A DNA stretch of 14,912 bases from an uncultured Bacteroidales bacterium. GTDB lineage: Bacteria; Bacteroidota; Bacteroidia; Bacteroidales; Muribaculaceae. Position 1 is the stretch's first letter. Each line of letters begins with the position of its first letter. Under the pieces are notes generated by a model. That model saw nothing but the letters and a program-made list of their open reading frames with translations, did no database searches and was not told the DNA's origin. Shown here one piece after another: positions 14,827 to 14,912 of this stretch. Location: assembly GCA_900539915.1 (NCBI GenBank), contig UQDU01000047.1, forward strand, positions 1 through 14,912, in the 5' to 3' direction. Made by a program: the position numbers and the translations under genes.

Positions 14827-14912
14827 ACAAAGAGAGCCATTATAGTTCAACGATTGCTTAAGCTATAAAATCCCTCAAATAGACGTAATATTCGACAATT
14901 ACATGATAATCA

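Overview
The window looks like a chromosomal segment of a gut-type Bacteroidales bacterium, probably in or near Muribaculaceae. The evidence is Bacteroidota-type promoter boxes (TTTG, about 20 bp, TAnnTTTG) before several genes, no obvious Shine-Dalgarno sequences, a cvpA-sufBCDS gene order, a Cys-type KdsA and a GC-rich core genome. The family assignment is inference from style, not from a marker gene.

Left part, all on the minus strand: two tandem tRNA-Gly(GCC) genes (the outer one cut by the window edge) behind a near-consensus promoter; a DUF389 polytopic membrane protein; a 219-bp gap with a composite palindromic repeat; a secreted TPR protein; kdsA (KDO-8-phosphate synthase, lipid A/LPS core supply); and bioA (biotin synthesis, DAPA aminotransferase). 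bioA and kdsA each appear to have their own promoter.

Middle part, plus strand: a two-gene restriction-modification module divergent from bioA. It has a Sau3AI/MutH-fold restriction endonuclease followed, with a 4-bp ATGA overlap, by a C5-cytosine DNA methyltransferase. It is visibly more AT-rich than its neighbours. By hand count the tetranucleotide GATC, the expected target of this endonuclease family, occurs only 9 times in 14.9 kb, against about 58 expected by chance.

Right part, plus strand: cvpA, then a compact iron-sulfur cluster assembly operon, sufB-sufC-sufD-sufS. SufS takes sulfur from cysteine, and the SufBCD scaffold with its SufC ATPase builds the cluster. A small macro-domain-like protein of unknown function follows 6 bp after sufS and is probably co-transcribed. 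No sufE or sufU is visible. The window ends in a 208-bp intergenic stretch with a second copy of the palindromic repeat.

I see no CRISPR array, transposase, prophage or clearly new multi-gene system. The most interesting signals are the GATC depletion paired with the Sau3AI-like system, the structured intergenic repeat family, and the uncharacterised gene at the end of the suf operon.
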